NCBI RefSeq assembly: GCF_030653755.1
Contig: NZ_JAURYU010000057.1
Span: 1-48,116, forward strand
Origin: Methylotenera sp.
GTDB taxonomy: Bacteria; Pseudomonadota; Gammaproteobacteria; Burkholderiales; Methylophilaceae
DNA: 48,116 nt
Direction of reading: 5' to 3'
In this document: positions 45,440 to 48,116 of the stretch, piece after piece
How positions within the stretch are numbered: the stretch's first letter is position 1
Layout: the number at the start of each line of letters is the position of its first letter
Notes under the pieces: model-generated
The model's database searches: none
What the model saw: the letters and a program-made list of their open reading frames with translations, nothing else
Told to the model about the DNA's origin: nothing
Made by a program: the position numbers and the translations under genes

Positions 45440-46330
45440 ATGTCAGGCATCACTACATCACAATATGGCAGCTATCACAGCAAAGTAGCGCGAAGTCGCG
45501 CCACATCGGAGCCTTCATGGATACGCTATGGCTTAACCACGATTGCTTTAAGCTTTTTAGCCTTATTTTTATTTGTGCCTCTAGCAGCCATATTTACCGA
45601 AGCTTTACGAAAAGGCTTTGATACTTACATTACAGCATTAATCGATCCTGATGCTTTATCAGCAATCAAGCTTACATTTATTGCAGCCATCATTGCCGTT
45701 CCACTGAACCTGGTATTTGGTGTCGCCGCAGCATGGGCTATTGCCAAATTTGAATTTAAAGGCAAAAGCATTCTTATCACACTCATTGACTTACCGTTCG
45801 CGGTATCTCCCGTAATTGCAGGTTTAATCTATGTGCTGATTTTTGGCTTACAAGGCTGGTTTGGTTCTGCTTTAGTCGATCACGATATCAAAGTCATTTT
45901 CGCGATACCAGGCATTGTATTGGCCACGGTGTTTGTTACCTTTCCATTTGTTGCAAGGGAGTTAATTCCGCTGATGCAAGCTCAAGGCAAAGATGAAGAA
46001 GAAGCAGGGTTAGTATTAGGCGCTTCTGGCTGGCAGATTCTATTGCGCATTACATTACCCAATGTTAAATGGGGCTTGTTATATGGCGTGATTCTTACCA
46101 ACGCACGCGCCATGGGCGAATTTGGTGCAGTTTCTGTCGTTTCTGGACATATTCGTGGCATGACAAACACTTTACCGTTACATGTAGAAATCCTATACAA
46201 CGAATATAACTACGCTGCCGCGTTTGCTGTGGCCTCGTTACTTGCTCTACTTGCCTTAGTCACTTTAGCACTCAAGACTTTTGTCGAGTGGAAAGTTGCA
46301 CACAATGCTAGTCATAACGAAGCTGCTTAA
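45440..46330 (+). CDS. cysW: Sulfate ABC transporter permease CysW
   Basis: A 296-residue permease, partner of CysT. Landmarks are [45 protein letters not shown] with the EAA loop ([20 protein letters not shown]), and [23 protein letters not shown]. About six membrane helices start near residue 30 after a polar N-terminal stretch. AGG precedes the ATG, 42 bases after cysT. Confidence 0.95.
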   Translation: MSGITTSQYGSYHSKVARSRATSEPSWIRYGLTTIALSFLALFLFVPLAAIFTEALRKGFDTYITALIDPDALSAIKLTFIAAIIAVPLNLVFGVAAAWAIAKFEFKGKSILITLIDLPFAVSPVIAGLIYVLIFGLQGWFGSALVDHDIKVIFAIPGIVLATVFVTFPFVARELIPLMQAQGKDEEEAGLVLGASGWQILLRITLPNVKWGLLYGVILTNARAMGEFGAVSVVSGHIRGMTNTLPLHVEILYNEYNYAAAFAVASLLALLALVTLALKTFVEWKVAHNASHNEAA

Positions 46331-46382
46331 TGACCATGTTTAATCGCGAGCTATCGCACTATTATCATAATGGAACACAACC

Positions 46383-47444
46383 ATGAGTATAGAAATACGT
46401 AATATCAAAAAGAATTTCGGCCAATTTAGCGCGCTAAATGATGTAAGCCTAGACGTCCCTAGTGGAGAGTTAGTTGCATTGCTAGGCCCATCAGGTTGCG
46501 GCAAAACAACATTGTTACGCATCATTGCTGGCTTAGAAACACCAGACTCTGGCAATATCCTATTTCATGGAAATGATGCCACAGAACGGGAAGTGCGTGA
46601 ACGTGAAGTTGGTTTTGTATTTCAACACTACGCACTATTCCGCCATATGACCGTATTCGAGAATGTCGCATTTGGATTACGCGTACGCCCTAAGCACACT
46701 CGACCATCAGAAGTAGAAATCAAGCGCCGAGTGCACGAGCTACTTACGCTAGTACAACTGGATTGGCTTGCTGATCGCTACCCACCACAACTTTCTGGCG
46801 GCCAACGTCAGCGCATCGCACTCGCTCGTGCTTTAGCAGTTGAACCTAAAGTTTTACTGCTGGATGAACCATTTGGTGCGCTTGATGCGAAGGTACGTAA
46901 AGAATTGCGCCGCTGGTTACGCCGCCTACATGATGAGCTACACATTACCAGCATTTTCGTGACGCATGACCAAGAAGAGGCACTAGAAGTAGCTGACCGA
47001 GTTGTCGTCATCAATAAAGGAAAAATTGAGCAAATTGGTACACCACAAGAAGTCTACGACAAACCTGTGTCACCATTTGTATATCAATTTTTAGGTAACG
47101 TGAATAAGTTTGATAGCCAAATACACCAAGGTGCAGCAAACATTGCTGGTGTCAATTTAAAATTAGATTCTCATCATGACACGCAAAACTCACCAGCATT
47201 AGCCTTTGTTCGTCCTCACGACATTGAAATCTATAATACCCCTAAGGAAGATCGTATCGGTTTTGAAGCTATTGTTCGCTATGTAAACGCAGTAGGTCCA
47301 CTTGTTAAAGTAGAGCTAGAGCGTGCTGACCATACGGAGCTGATTGAGGCAGAGTTAACCCAAGAACGCTTCCGTGAACTGGCACTGACATCAGCGCAAC
47401 ACGTTCACATCTACCCAAGAAACGTAAGAGTGTTTTTGGCTTAA
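46383..47444 (+). CDS. cysA: Sulfate/thiosulfate ABC transporter ATP-binding protein CysA
   Basis: A 353-residue ABC ATPase that powers sulfate import. Walker A is GPSGCGKT (35-42), the signature [15 protein letters not shown] begins at 137, and Walker B is [12 protein letters not shown] with D161/E162. The Q-loop (FVFQHYALF) and the H-loop His (THDQEEA) are intact. The C-terminal 110 residues form the regulatory TOBE-type domain typical of CysA. It is the last gene of the cluster, 52 bases after cysW; no own terminator was found. Confidence 0.96.
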   Translation: MSIEIRNIKKNFGQFSALNDVSLDVPSGELVALLGPSGCGKTTLLRIIAGLETPDSGNILFHGNDATEREVREREVGFVFQHYALFRHMTVFENVAFGLRVRPKHTRPSEVEIKRRVHELLTLVQLDWLADRYPPQLSGGQRQRIALARALAVEPKVLLLDEPFGALDAKVRKELRRWLRRLHDELHITSIFVTHDQEEALEVADRVVVINKGKIEQIGTPQEVYDKPVSPFVYQFLGNVNKFDSQIHQGAANIAGVNLKLDSHHDTQNSPALAFVRPHDIEIYNTPKEDRIGFEAIVRYVNAVGPLVKVELERADHTELIEAELTQERFRELALTSAQHVHIYPRNVRVFLA

Positions 47445-47961
47445 GAATCAATACAAGGAGTATTGTCAGAGAGTCTCCCACACTTTTGTGGCGAACGGTT
47501 TTGTCCTCTTTCTTTAGCGTCATATAATTAAATATCTATCGTAGCGATGAATTAATTGCACTAATCCCAATACTAATGGTCAGAAGTTACCAAACCGAAT
47601 ACTTCTCATGCGCGAAATTAGCCTTTGTTTGCTCTAAGTATGATGGGTCCACAACTTGACTGTGCTAGACATTAACTCACCTACAATGAGTGTACATACC
47701 ACCACGTAAAGTAGAATACTTGAAGTCACTACAGAAGCATGTTAATTTTGCGCCAAGCCTAGACTATATGAATAGAATATATTTCACCAACCGAAGTGAT
47801 ACGCGTGTGTTTATAAATCGGTAATAGGCATCGCTACTGAAATAGACCTTACCAGTAGATACATTTCACTTGTAACGTTAAATGCATTTAAAAATGCTAA
47901 AGCACTTTAGGCTATAAAAAGGAAGCAGACTTTCGGAACCACATCCATAGTTAACGGACAT
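47445..47961. other. Long gene-free region between cysA and the rRNA operon end
   Basis: About 500 bases without a convincing gene on either strand; reading frames are short and show no family resemblance. A small weak hairpin (CCACA-N-TGTGG near 47478-47491) follows cysA. The region ends at the rRNA terminator. Confidence 0.5.
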
Positions 47962-47998
47962 AAAAAACCCCCATCATATTGCTATGATGGGGGTTTTT
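47962..47998 (-). terminator. rRNA operon terminator
   Basis: A 16-bp perfect stem with core ACCCCCATCATA / TATGATGGGGGT (47963-47978 with 47983-47998, loop TTGC) is followed on the minus strand by six T. It lies just downstream of 5S rRNA and could also stop transcription coming from cysA. Confidence 0.93.
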
Positions 47999-48008
47999 GG
48001 TATAAATA

Positions 48009-48116
48009 GCTTGGCAGTGACCTACTTTCGCATGCAAAAAGCATACTATCATTGGCGCTGGTTCGTTTCACGGCCCTGTTCGAGATGGGAAGGGGTGGTT
48101 CCAAACCGCTATGGCC
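48009..48116 (-). rRNA. rrf: 5S rRNA, 3' part (cut by window edge)
   Basis: The minus strand reads GGCCATAGCGGTTTGGAACC, then CCCATCTCGAACAGGGCCGTGAAACGAACC (quoted in parts: CGAACAGGGCCGTGAAACG), then GCGAAAGTAGGTCACTGCCAAGC. This is the conserved 5S rRNA sequence of betaproteobacteria. Only about the first nine bases lie outside the window. The rest of the rRNA operon would be to the right. Confidence 0.97.

Noticed and set aside
1-48116. CRISPR arrays, prophage genes and plasmid origins
   Set aside because: No regularly spaced repeats, phage structural genes, integrases or replication initiator genes were seen; the only mobile-element trace is the transposase start at 1-91.

Overview
The window looks like a chromosomal segment of a betaproteobacterium, most likely a methylotroph of the Methylophilaceae (Methylotenera/Methylophilus-like). 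That placement is inferred from the AT-leaning base composition, the protein style and the gene neighbourhoods; no 16S rRNA is present to settle it. Most genes are ordinary housekeeping or nutrient-uptake genes. The centre is occupied by one long operon for a type IV pilus / type II secretion-like machine of the MSHA type.

Layout. 1-91: start of an IS1595-type transposase running off the left edge. 471-5293 (+): a CptA-type phosphoethanolamine transferase; a phosphate-selective porin behind a three-repeat Pho box; a rhodanese and a TusA/SirA-type sulfur carrier, with an FNR-like palindrome upstream. 5414-11051 (-): a photolyase-like flavoprotein whose two domains are in reversed order, LemA, a GIDE-domain membrane protein with an EF-hand, and ValS. 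11210-12534 (+): an NfeD/SPFH (QmcA-like) membrane pair. 13337-28111 (-): the MSHA-like operon, read right to left from a good sigma-70 promoter at 28157-28185: sigma-54 response regulator, ExeA/MshM ATPase with a SPOR-like end, secretin, TPR protein (MshN-like), MshE/GspE ATPase with a c-di-GMP-binding type N-terminus, GspF/MshG platform, PilM/PilN-like and PilO-like proteins, an MshK-like protein, a Cys-rich large minor pilin and a pseudopilin, then a translationally coupled moeB (12591-13337). A frameshifted degenerate GGDEF gene lies just upstream of this operon.

29060-29419 (-): a tRNA operon Pro(UGG) - UAU-anticodon tRNA on an Arg-like body - His(GUG), with promoter and terminator. 29523-30961 (+): folD and dksA. 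31082-40183 (-): the classical rimP-nusA-infB-rbfA-truB-rpsO-pnp translation/RNA operon. 40468-47444 (+): a sulfate-acquisition cluster, yezD - alginate-export-type porin - sbp - EAL-domain gene - cysT - cysW - cysA. 48009-48116 (-): the end of a 5S rRNA gene that continues off the right edge, with its terminator.

The points most worth a second look are: the pilus/secretion-like operon that contains neither an obvious major pilin nor a prepilin peptidase but carries c-di-GMP hallmarks; the domain-swapped photolyase; the tRNA whose anticodon and body disagree; and the catalytically doubtful EAL protein inside a sulfate-uptake cluster.
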